Shown here: positions 25,128-36,400 of the stretch, in pieces | Position numbering within the stretch: position 1 is the first letter of the stretch | How the letters are laid out: each line of letters starts with the position of its first letter | The notes under the pieces: generated by a model | Databases searched by the model: none | Told to the model about the DNA's origin: nothing | The model's input: only the letters and a program-made list of their open reading frames with translations | Program-made: the position numbers and the translations under genes | Origin: Parachlorella kessleri | Taxonomy: Eukaryota > Chlorophyta > Trebouxiophyceae > Chlorellales > Chlorellaceae | Direction of reading: 5' to 3' | NCBI GenBank assembly: GCA_001598975.1 | Contig: BBXU01001744.1 | Span: 1 to 64,000, forward strand | DNA: 64,000 bases

Positions 25128-28100
25128 ATGCTGGCCACAGGTCTGGATCATCTACATCTAGGGTTTAGCATGGTACCCAGGGGATACTCACCTGGTATGG
25201 GTACAAAAAGTTACATCTCCTCTTGCATGGGTACCCATTGGTACCCATGGTCCCCTACAAAGCTGTACAAATTCGTACTGGTGAAACTTGGTACTTTATT
25301 GTGCCAGTGCCAAACTGTGGCAAGTGGTACCCATAGCAGCAGGCACCGCCTTGTGCCAGTCATGGTTTGTACTACAGTGTACCAACAGAAAGCAGCACAT
25401 ACTGCTACATGGACAGGTAGCTGCCTCCGATCACATTGGCATGCTGGGCTTTTGACTGGGCACCCCTGCCAATCAGCTTGTAGATCACTGTCCATACCCA
25501 CAGTTCGGCTACGAGCTAGACTCCGATCTTACAAGTGAGTTCAGCAGCCAGCCACGTCCGCCAAGTGTAGAAGCACAAAGCTTAAGCAAAGGTTATATTT
25601 TAGTAACGCCGCCAATACTTGCTGCGATGCGGCTGCCAGTAGTCGCTATAGTGAGGCTAGCTCAAACCACACCGCCTCAGCAAGCCCCTAGAGATATTAG
25701 ATCTGCAGCATAGCAAAAGGAGCGGGTGTCACGGACATCGGAGTGCATACCTGGAGCTGCCCTATGCAAGCTTTGGGATTTCTTGCAACAAATTTTGCTG
25801 TCAACAAGCGTCCCTACAAGTCCACAGGTAGAAGTGCGTACTAGCAAATCTTGCACTGCACTCCAGCACTGCAACACATAGCGCAAAGTAACAGCTCCTA
25901 AGCAGCGCATGCTGGCAGTATAGGGCAGCCCCCTCCCTCAGTCGCAGCACAGGAAGTGCTTGTCAGCTTCAGTGCATATACTCCGCTGAACTCGCACTTG
26001 CCTTGGAACCCCGCGCAGGTAAACGGCTTGAACGGCGGCAACTGTGGCTCATCCCCAGTTGCCAAGTTTGGGAACCAGGGGACACACTTCAATCAATAAC
26101 TGTTATTGCCTGGAGTACCGCGCCTAGAGAACCGCGCCTGGAGTAGCGCGCCTGCAGTATGAAAGTAAACTCTTTAGGGATGGATGCAAGCTTCCTTGGC
26201 TGTGCAGCACATCTGGCAGGCTCCTCCTGCACTGCAACCTGTGGGGCACCCACGGCCACGCAGCCTACCTTGCGGGTCATGTCCTTGTTTGGTAAAAGCG
26301 CCCCAGCCACGGCTTTCAGTCTTGTCCTTGGCTCACTAATAAAACTCCTATCCTGGACACCTGTAAAGCACGGCTTACAAGTGGCCGTGATCAAACAGTG
26401 CCAGCGAAACGCCGCTAAAGAGTTGACTGGCCAGAGTTGGGTCAACACGCACCCACGCTCTCCACGGTCAACGCCGTGAGGCTACACGCGTTGGCTTCGC
26501 CGACCTCATATTCGCCCAAGCCTGATCTTGCTGGCATCGCCTCATGGCCGATGGGTCGGATCGATCATCTGATGAGCGACAAGGCTTCATTTAGTTCAGC
26601 TGAGATTCAAGAATGAAATACGACGGAGACAGCCACCGCAGTGCGCACTTGCAAGGACTTGGCATGCTAGCATGCTCAGGTCACCCCCAGGTCAGCAGGC
26701 ACCGCATGGGCGCTGGAGCCACTGTGCGCCACAGCGGTGTGCATATCGACCTTGTCATGTCAAGAATAAACGGAAGCTATGATCGTGGGCTAGGACACTG
26801 TACTAGTGCACTCTCAGCCCCGCTCCAGGTGCATTGTATTGGTGCCTTGTTGTGCCGTGCAAGCATTGTTGCAACTGTGCACCCTCGCCAATAGTACAAA
26901 GAAGTAGGGTATAGCCAGGGCCACCAGTGGCTACCTTACTGCAGAGACACCCCAGTGTAGGAGATTGCAACAGTACTGGTGGGGTATACCTGCAACTTTG
27001 TACTTATGAGCACTGGTCCCAGGTGGGTACAAAAAAGCACACCTGCAAGGGTGCAATCGGGTACCAGGCTAGCACGGGTACACAAAGGTACCATATAGTG
27101 CGGTCCAATATGGTACCGAGTGGGTGCCCATGCAAGTCAGCACCCACTGGATACAATGCTTTGGCCTAGATGCTAGATGACGACGTAGCACGAGTACAGG
27201 AGCTGCTGGCTCGTATTAAGGCTGAGGCAGAGGAGGCCAGGTGCCCTTTGAGACCAAAGATAGTCCCATATGGCAGAGCTACTGGCTGGTGCCAACCCCT
27301 ACTTGTCCCCTGACCACTTGCAGTGCCCAACCTGCCGTGCCCACTGGCCTGGCAGCGGCTGTGCTAGAGCTGTCCGATCGGCTGGGACTCTACAGCGATA
27401 ACGAGTCGCTTGATAAAACAATACTTGCTGCCGCCGGCGGCAGCCAGCTGGCAGTGGACCTGCAGCATGTCTTCTGCTCTGGCACCCTGCTTACACGCCT
27501 CTGCAGCCGAGCAGCGGTTGAGCAAGACCCAGCCGCTGTGACTGCCTTCCTCCGGGGCCTGACTTCTGTGGTGGAAGCCCTGCCCTCGGCAGCTGTTGAC
27601 TTTGTAGCTCTCAGGGATGTGGCTGGTTATATAGATGATGCTCTAGCCATAGCAGAGCATCACCACAACGCCGAGGCAGGCAAGTTCATATCACAGAGTC
27701 CCACTCCATGTCAGTAGTGTTTTAGCGGTGCAGGTGCTGGTCTTCACCTCATTCTCTTGCAGTGCTCTTTTTGCCGCATGTGGTGAACTGTAGTAATATC
27801 AAAGGCATCTGATGTCGACGCCAGGGGGGCATACCTACTGCAACTACTTCCTTCACACAATGCCAACTGTTTTGTAACCAGACACACTAATGCGATCATC
27901 CACCTCTGCCATGCAGGCTCTAACACCACCAGCACTCTCTTGGCTGCGCAGCAGCATGCGATGTGTCAAAAGATGCGCGAGGCCTTCGTGATCTTTGCAT
28001 TTAGGTGCATGCAAGCACCCGGCGCTGCAGAACGGTGGGGTTTGAGTCCTGCAAGCCCTGCCCTGGAGCCCATGCTGCACCTGGCCCTGGGACAGCTCAG

Positions 28101-29271
28101 CGCAGCATGCCAGCTGGCAGCAGAGCAGCCTGTCGGCTTAGCAGCGCTTCCAAGCAAGGTTAGAAGGCAATTGCTGGAACAGCAACCTGAACTTGAGATC
28201 CTAGCCAATGCCCATGGTAAGGCGTGGGGTGCGGCCTCGCTGTCCAGGAGGCTGCTGGCGACGGCGCTGGAGGCAGCTGCACAGGGGCGCTTGAACCTGC
28301 AGCGTCTCATGCTTCGTGCACCAGGATTCATCAAGGTGTGTTTTGCATGGCGGGGTCTTCTGAACGCCTGAATCGCTGACAAATGGCCAGCGACCAGTTG
28401 GGTCAAATGCCCACAGGACGGTGCTTGGGCCCCAAGGCTGCTGCAGTGGAGCGCTGTATACCAGCTGAGGTGCGACAGAGCATCATGCTGTAAACCCCAT
28501 ACGCAAGTCGCGAGGCGAAATCGCCATGTTGAATGCGACCACGCACTTCTTTGTTGCAGGTTCTGGACCATTACGCCACCCAAACCACCCCACAGAAGCA
28601 CCCACACCCAAGGATCCAGGGCTTGGGGGTCATCGGCCTCGTAATCGTGCTGCTGCTGCAGCAGCGGCTGTTCCGCTACCTAACAACCCCATTGCCAAGC
28701 CAGACAGACTATCCTGTCCTTGAAAGGGCTATGGCACAGCGCATGCAGTGGATAGTTGCAGCGGCAGGGCTAGCTAGGCTATTGCACTCCACAGACATTG
28801 ATGCTGCTGCATTATCTCCTGCTCGCGGCAGCAGCAGCAGTAGTGGCAGCGGTGGCGAGCGCGGCTGGTGGTAGTGAAGCCAGGGGCCACCCTCGGGGAG
28901 GCCATCTGGGGTCTTAATGCGGTGCTTGCCATGATACGGGACAGCCTGGGAGCAACCTGTGCCAGCTTCATGACATCCACAGGGACCCTTCCGACGTTTG
29001 CCAAGCTGCCTGGCGCTGAGGCTGCAACTCTGAGTTTGACAGAAATGCTGCTGCGGCTGATACCCAAGCGGCCTGCCATTGAGGCTCTGGCGAACAGCCT
29101 CCACCCTCGAGATGGTGACCAAGAATCCCCTCGGTTTACCCTGCACGTAGCGGCCTTGCTAGCTGTTGACTTGGTTGGTGCACCCAGCTTCCAGCTGTCC
29201 AGCAATCAGTTGTCAGAGGGGCCACGACGCACTCGCCAGGATAGCCTGGTCAACAGTGATAGCCAAGGCGG

Positions 29272-29308
<37 letters not shown>

Positions 29309-31618
29309 GTGCATCAAGCAACAGCAGATGGGTTATTGACGAGGGTTGCGAGTTTGGCAGGCACAGCTGCTAAGCTTGGTCGGTACCTAACTGCCACGCC
29401 ACCCCGGCTTGCACACTGTTCTGATGAGCCCTCTGATGCGGTCCAAACATGTGCATTCGTGGTGGAGGCAGTGGCAAAGCTGTGCGCCAGTACTCTAGCC
29501 CTAAACTCTCAGCTTTGCGAGCCTTCTGGCCTGCGTCATGGACTGATCGGCCATCTACGAAGCACCGGCTTCAAGGCCTTCCTCTGCCTGCCAGCACTGG
29601 CACAGGCCTATGGGGCCCTGGCTCCAGAAGACATGAAGGTCTTCATGCATGAGCAGAAATCTCTATCATTCATCCACCACCTGCTGCTTCGGGTGAGTGT
29701 TGGCTGGGAAGGGCGCTATAGCACCTTATGGACCTGTAGCAGTGGGAGGATATCCTGCACAACACCAGCTAGATGAGTAGGAGATAATTGAGAGTAGGCA
29801 CATAAACATCATCCTGGTTACATGCATTCATAGCCTCACTTTAGGTGAAAACAGAGCCTCATGTGGAAGGCACGCCATTGTAAGCTGTAGTGCCTGTCAG
29901 CTGCTATTCAGACCTGATGTTTTCAAATGTAACGGTGCAGCTGAGAGAGCTACATCTAGTCGATGAGGCTGTAAGGGGAGGGGGCTTGGGCCCGCTGCTG
30001 GCGCACAGGTTGCGCACCATGCTGGTAAGTCTGCATTCGGCTGCTGCTGTAGTGCATGATGCACGCATTACTGGGCAAATTTGGCATGTGATATGGCGCA
30101 ACCATATGGACAGCTGCGTCCCATTACATGTTTGATGTAAGCACTGCAAGTTGACCTTATGGGAGGCATAGAGGGCAAATCCACAGTCCTTGAGAGCTCT
30201 AGTCAAAGTGGCAATGCGCCAGTCTGCTCGCATGGAAGCATGGACATTCCGACGCGACCCTCTAACTTTGTGGGCATGTTTGCTTGCAGGCCCTGGCTGA
30301 AGATGAGACGGTGACCCTGCTCCTGCTGGTTTCTTCTCTACTCGCAGACGAGCGCACCCAGGGCCTGGCAATCGCTCTTGTGAAGGATGGCCTGCTGGAG
30401 GCTGCTGCCCAGCACTGTCGCCACTTTGTGCGAGGAAGAAGTCCAAGGAATCAAGCACCAACGGTGAGGCGTGCCTCGTTGGTGTTGTTAGCGATGCCCT
30501 GGTTGTGCCATGCGTAGAGCATGTTCCTTACGACCGCTCTCTTGTGTATGTGCTTGCTTGTGGTTGTTAAGACAGCAAGGCTACTACCTAGCCTGCATGC
30601 CTGAGGGACATTCATCAGCTACTTGGGCAGTCACAACAGAGTTCTGCGATTTTTTGTTGTGCTTGTTACACTTCAGCCTGAGCAGCCGGCAGCGCGGCAG
30701 GGTGCTAATATGCGCTATAGCGCAGGTCTAGCTAAGTACAGTAGCCACTCTCCTGGGGTATGCAGGTTGCTGCTGGGCAACCGTTTGTGTGGGTGCCACT
30801 GTTTACGGTCTTCCTTCTAAGGGCTGTATGCTGGGTGTTAGATAACAATGCCTCCAGCGGGCTGTTGACCTCCTTTCCGGCGCTACTGGGAGATGTGCCG
30901 CCGCTGCATTGCGCCGGAATCACAGCAGATGTGTTTGCCAGCCTCGCAAGCGGCAGCCCCCACCCCCGCCAGTTGTCATCCCGCCCGGAACCTGGGTTGC
31001 CAAGTTCAGCACCGAGAAGGCATGGAAGCTGGTCTGCGACCAGCTGCTCCCTGCCCTCTCAGCAGCGTGCGAGGCTGTCATCTCAGGCAGCCAGTCGCAG
31101 CAGCAGGATGGCATCTTCCGTGATGTGGCGGTGTCGGCCTGGACCTGCTGCAGTCCGGGCTGCACCAACTTGGCAGGCCAGCAGGAGGCATCTGTTGTTA
31201 TGAGCAAGTGTGCAGGGTGTGGCGAGGCACGCTACTGCAGCTGGCAAGTGTTGATGGGGAAGCAAGCTTGGCTAGTTGCCCGGCAAGGTGCCTACTAGGA
31301 GAGCTGGCCAAGAGTTGGTCACATCAAGCGCTCAACCATTGAGGCAGCTTCAACAGGGCTCCCTAGGTCCACGTCGCATGTGTTGGCCGCCCCCACCCCA
31401 GCATGTGACTGCCCCTTGTTGACAGGGCAAACCATCATACCAGGCCATACCCAGACCAGAACCCGGTGAGAGCACGTTGTGTCCGTTCTACTATCTACTA
31501 GTGAGTAAAGCACCTTCCTGCTGTCTGCGGGCAGTGCCAGCGGAAGGACTGGAGACGTCACAATCCTAACTGTCAGGCCATTCGAGAACTGAAATGTTGT
31601 TCAAGCGAGGGTCTGTAG
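25128..31618 (+). pseudogene. Array unit U5: MYND-family pseudogene split by a transposon
   Basis: The ancestral start is ATG 25128, matched in U6. Nine codons later (25154) a 2.0-kb element interrupts exon 1, which resumes at 27173-27240. Further exons: 27324-27679, 27917-28335, 28560-29692, 29941-30024, 30290-30463, 30766-31243, 31531-31618. Other lesions: -1 in exon 4 (TAG at 28872-28874, open in another frame from 28868); -1 in a C-rich run of exon 7 near 30957-30970; the exon 8 acceptor changed from CAG to CGG (31528-31530); and the stop TGA changed to TGT, so the frame runs to 31618. Introns 2 and 7 begin with GC. A Ser tract lies at 29270-29308. MYND residues persist (CSPGC, CAGC, YCSW, CQRKDW, then HNPNC instead of HKPIC). 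Confidence 0.78.
25155..27172. mobile_element. 2.0-kb DNA transposon-like insertion in U5 exon 1
   Basis: Imperfect terminal inverted repeats: the first 29 bases from 25155 match the complement of the last 29 (ending 27172) at 22 positions, the outer eight (CATCTAGG) exactly. A CTA target duplication flanks it (25152-25154 and 27173-27175). Removing the element and one CTA restores an open frame from ATG 25128 into exon 1, as in U6. Both ends carry clustered GGTAC / GGTACCC motifs (about 25170-25340 and 27000-27120), a subterminal repeat pattern. The 3-bp duplication would fit CACTA or PIF/Harbinger, but the ends fit neither consensus well. No transposase was recognised; the longest inner frame (26089-26448, - strand) matches nothing I know. 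Confidence 0.78.
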
Positions 31619-32516
31619 CGAGGTTGGGTTATCAATTCTTTGCAGCGCAGCATGGGCATGCTGTTGATTGGGCCGGCATGGTGCAAATGTTTGCAACAAC
31701 CCTGGCAGGTGCAAACCCCGGCATGGTGCAAATTTGTGTAACAACCCAGTAACAGTATGACAGCTGGGGCGCCAGTCTACTGTGTGGCCTTGCGAAACAA
31801 GGCCAAGACATATGCATATTAGTGCAAGCTAGCGATTTGCTGTTTGTCTTGGTAACTGGACACTTGATTCATATCCGTCAATATTAATAGTTGACAGCTA
31901 ATCTTGCCCTCACCAATAACCAGCCCACGTATGTGCCACTCAAGTTGAATGCCCAACATATCAGGGTGCTTTCAACTTCTTGGCTTGGGTTGTTGACAGC
32001 CAGTCTTTCACAAGAGGCCATTGCTTGCCAGAGCGCAGGCGGCCAGAGCGATGCTGGGCGTGCTGACCTGGGCCAGCACAACCAGGATAGACGTCTCTAT
32101 GGCCCCTGCGCTCTTGCTGCCTTGGATCTGATCAAGCGCTAATGTGCGTATGCTACTGGCTTTGTAGCCCTCCTCAGCACTAAGGCAGTGGGGGCGCCCT
32201 AGCCTGGGCGTATTCAGGCTGCCCTAGCTACCCCCTTGCCAGCCCTAGCAGAGCTCTAGCAGAGCCGTAGTACCTTGGCTAGGAAGACTTGCACTTGCAT
32301 GTACTGCGAGGCATGCCCGCGGCAGACTGGGACAGGTTTTTGGTTGCCAACCAGTGCATGCCTCCTCAGAAGTCTTGCATTGGTGCCATAATGACAATGG
32401 CACAGCGTGCTGGGCCTGCCCTGTGCGTTTTCAGCTTCGCGACCTGGTGGTAAATAGCTGCTCTCCCTACAGTAGGTGACCAGTGGATCCGGCAGACAAC
32501 CTGCAGCACAACCAGC
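31619..32516. other. U5-U6 intergenic region
   Basis: Noncoding. It has an imperfect direct repeat of about 30 bp, period 45 (31673-31702 and 31718-31747), starting CCGGCATGGTGCAAAT. At 32031-32071 it has the GCGCAGGCG...ATGCTGGGCGTGCTGACCTGG block found upstream of U7-U11. The U5-type leader follows from about 32354. Confidence 0.5.
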
Positions 32517-33032
32517 ATGCTGCCCACAGTTGACGACGTAGCACGCATACAGGAATTGCTGGCTCCCGTCTAGGATAAGGCAAAACAGGCCAGGTGCCCT
32601 TAGAGACTGAGGAAATATGCAAGAGGAAAATGTATAGCTGAAGTCAACACCTGCTTTTGTTTCCTGACCTCTGCAGTGCCCTACCCACCGTGTCCAGTGG
32701 CCTGGCAGCGGCTGTGGAAGAGCTGTCCTATTGGCTGAAGTGCTTCAGCGACGGCACGTCGCTTGACAAGACGTTACTTGCTGCTGCTGGTGGCAGCCAG
32801 TTAGCAGTGGACCTGCAAGACATATTCTGCTCTGGCAGCCTGCTTACACGCCTCTGCAGCCGAGCCGCGGTTGAACAACACCCAGCCGCTGTGGCTGCCT
32901 TCCTTCAAGGGCTGACTGCTGTGGTGGAAGCCCTGCCCTCGGCAGCTGTTGATTATGCAACATTTAGGGAAGCGGCTGGCTATATAGATGCTGCGCTAGC
33001 CCTAGCAGAGCGTCACGGCAACAACAAGGCAG
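32517..33032 (+). pseudogene. Array unit U6: truncated copy, exons 1-2 only
   Basis: Exon 1 is 32517-32593 (MLPTVDDVARIQELLAPV, then TAG at 32571-32573 where CAG is expected). Exon 2 is 32677-33032 and open (it ends in NNKAG before a GC donor, GCGAGT). Exon 2 is 356 nt and is close to U5 exon 2 (for example LAAAGGSQLAVDLQ). No exon 3-8 sequence follows; by about 33285 the leader of U7 has begun. The copy is therefore a 5' fragment of a U5-like unit, left by deletion or unequal crossing-over against U7. Confidence 0.8.
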
Positions 33033-33405
33033 GCGAGTTGTACATGAAAGAGTGACGCTCACTGTCAATGGTCTTTGAGCAGCATAGATGCCGGCCCTTA
33101 CCCCGTTGGTTTGGCATTGCTAAAAGTGTTGGGCACCTGTGCCCAGCTGGGTTGAACACCCGCCCAGGTGTGTCGCTCAAAAGAATTGCCAATCATCCTA
33201 GGTGGTTCCCTAGCTAGTTCCGTGGTTTGCTTGGGTCTTTGGGGCCGCCGATCTACTTCTTTATTGATTAGCAAGCAAAGTTAATAGCGCAGGCGCCACA
33301 GAGATGCTGAGCGTGCTGACCTGGCTTGGAGGATCCTCATGATCGACCTGGACAAATGCGCCCATAGTTTCGCGACAGCCAGGATTATAGGATTATAGGT
33401 TTTCA
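33033..33405. other. U6 remnant to U7 leader
   Basis: About 250 bp of sequence not matched to other units, then the conserved upstream block (33287-33325) shared by U7-U11, about 80 bp before the U7 start codon. Confidence 0.45.
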
Positions 33406-36400
33406 ATGGACAGTACCTGCGAGCTTGGTGCGGATGCGGTGGGCAGGACGTCACCTGGGCAGTCTAAGGCAACAGATGACAGCTCGACGACTGATGACAT
33501 CATAAATACCACTTTAGAGCTCCTATGTCGTGTTCAAGACGAGGCAAACGCCTGGGCAGATGTTCCCAGGTACTGGATCTGTTTTGGTGTCTTTACCCTG
33601 TGCCCTGGCAAGCATGCCATCCAGAAACTCGCTGCTCCAGAATAAATAACTAAGGAGCTCCTTACATTGGTGCAGTCCGCCGCCTGGCATCCCAGCCGGG
33701 CTGGCTGCAACTGTGGAGACCCTGTCTTACGGGCTAACCAGGCAGGGCTTTTTGAAGGCACTTCAGACGGCTCCAGCTGGTGGGCCTGTTGCAGCAGCAC
33801 TGCAACGGTTATACTGCCGTGGCAGCCTTATGAACCGCTTCTGCAACAATGGCGCTGTCACGCAAACGCCAGCAGCAGTGGCGGGCTTCCTGGTCGGACT
33901 GAGGGACATGCTGGGCGCCTTCCCCGAGGCGACGGTTGAATTATGACGCGCTGAACGCACTGGCAAGTCATATAGACTCTGCTGTGTATGCAGCACCGCA
34001 AGTCAATGAAAGAGAGGGAGGTGAGCAGCGACAGTGGGTGGGTCCCCGGAGCATGGCATGCGGTGGTGGACTTGCTCTGCACTGTGTTGAGTGCTGTGGA
34101 GGTGTTAGTAAGAGCCTGGCAAGTATCACGGCCTGTCGCAAGTTGGATCAGTGGATCGGTGGTTGAGGCAGAGGCACTGGCTGGAAGGACATGAAGGGAT
34201 AGCAGTGGCTGTCGAACCTCCAAGCATGGACATGCAGGCCGGTCTGCCAGCTCACACCAGCTCTTCCTGGGGTTGGCTTGCAGGCGCCGGGAGCAACGAA
34301 GTGCAACTCCTGCTTCAAAGCTTCATCAGTGCTGCCGCTGCATGCATGGCAGCACCCGGTGGTGAAGAGCGATGGGCTTTTACACCAGCGAGCCCTGCCC
34401 TGGTGCCCATCCTGCGCCTGGCCCTGTCAGAGCTCAGCGCAGCGTGCCAGCTGGCAGCAGAGCCGCTTGGCAGCGCAGCAGGAAGATCTACACGGCGCGC
34501 AGTGGAGCAGGCGGGGCACACACAATCGTCTGAAGATCAGCTCGCGCCGGCTACCGAGGACAGAGGAGAATGTGCGTTCATCCTCTTCGACAAACTGCAG
34601 ACCCTGGCTGAGGTGGCGGCTGACCAGGGGCGCCTTGAGGTGCAGCGCCTACTGGGTGTCACACCCGCCTTCACCAAGGTACCGCTGTAGTGGGCTGTAG
34701 CGTGCGTGCAATATGGCCCGCTGGAGGGCGCGTAGTGTCTGTGCATGGGTCGCCCAAGCAGCGGCCGCATGTAAGGGCGTGAGCTGCGGTATTGGACGTG
34801 CATCTCACATCGTAAGAGGCCACAGAGGGCAGTCTGAGCAGTGCAGCCCTCAAAGTGGTGCAATCATACACGTGCAGCAAGTGGTGTTGTGTGGTGGGCA
34901 GCTTTCCTTTCCGCAAGCTCCCACCATACCATTTGCTTGGCATGCGATGCCTTTACTGCGCACGTGGTCTGTGGCTGTGCAGTTTGTGGACCTTTGCGGG
35001 AGCCCAGCCAGTCAACTCGGGGCACCACAGCTCAGCATGCTTCACCATGGGATCTGCGGCCTCAGCTTGGTGTTGAAGGTGCAGAGGAGGCTGCTGCACA
35101 GCTTACGGCCCCTACCCCAAAGCGACGGTGCCCAGTCGGCTATAGCGGCCATATCTGAGCAGCGCATGCAGTGTGTGGCAGCAGCAGTGGCGGTTGCCAA
35201 GCTCCTGCACAGAGCATCTGATGCTGCCGCCGGCAATGGCTGCTTTGAGGGGGGCCAGAGCGGCACTCTAGATGACAAGATTGTCGCCGTGTCTGGGGAG
35301 GGTCTCGCCAGTGCTGTCATATCGATCGGTTACATGGACCCTACGGGCTCAGCAGGTCCAGCTCTCACTGAGTGCCAAGGTGGGCACGCAGCTTGCTCCA
35401 AGCTGCAGGATGCAATACAGCTGGCTCGGCTGGCAGAGCTCCTTGTCGGCTTGGTACCCAAACGCACCGCCCTTGCCGTGGTTCCTTCCAGCAGCGAGTT
35501 TGCAGTTACGCAGCTCAGTCGCTCGAGGGTATTCCTGCTGAGCTATGCGGCCGACATTGCCAATAAAGCACTGGCAGCAGCCATGCGTGCATTGCCCAAG
35601 CAGCAGCAGGCTCAAGGGACCCCTCAGCCTTCGACCCACAGCCTCAGCAGTCCCAGCGGCAGCAGTAGGGGAAGCATAGCACCCCCGGAAGCTGAAGCCC
35701 TCGTGCATAGCACTGCCAGCCTGACAGGAACAGCAGCGAAGCTGCGTCACTGCCTGCCTAACTTGGCAGCGTTGGATCCTGCCAATGCACGGTGTGGCTG
35801 GAAGGGCAGCAGCTACTGGTATGTCTTGCTACTAGAAACGGTGACAGAGCTGTGCTGCTGCGTGCTGGAAGGCAACCCACACCTGGCGCAAGCTCCTGGC
35901 CCGCAGCGCAGCCTGACGCGTCACCTGCAGAGCACAGGCTTCCTTACCTTTGTGTGCCTGCCAGCCCTGGCAGAGGCGCATGGTGCCATGGACCCCTATG
36001 ACAGGGCGGCACTGCTTGAAAGGCAGACCACCAACATGTTGGTTGCAGCCCTGATACCCCTGGTGGGTGTAGTGGTTGATATACTGTCAAGGCTGAGTCG
36101 CTTGTCCCAGGGCTGGCCTGCTTGTGCTTCTGGAGGAACCTACACTTCAAATTTTCATCAAAACATCTTTTCTAGGGGCAGAGACATGTTGCTATTTCCA
36201 AACCGCGTAGCCTGCTCCCACATCTGAATGGATTGCAGAGACTGCTATAAAGCAATGTATTTCAACAAGATCGCCTGATCCCCTTTGTTTCTTTGCAGTT
36301 CGAGGAGCTGCATCTCATTGATGAAGCTGTTAGGGGAGGAGGACTCGGCCCTTGGCTGAAGCAGTGTTTGGACGATCAACTGGTAGGTCCTTCCAAAGAC

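Noticed and set aside
26089..26448. Open frame on the - strand inside the 2.0-kb element as a transposase
   Set aside because: No recognisable catalytic motif or domain, and only 119 codons.
25155..27172. CRISPR-like array suggested by repeated GGTACC words
   Set aside because: Repeat spacing and orientation are irregular and the context is a eukaryotic transposon; these are subterminal motifs.
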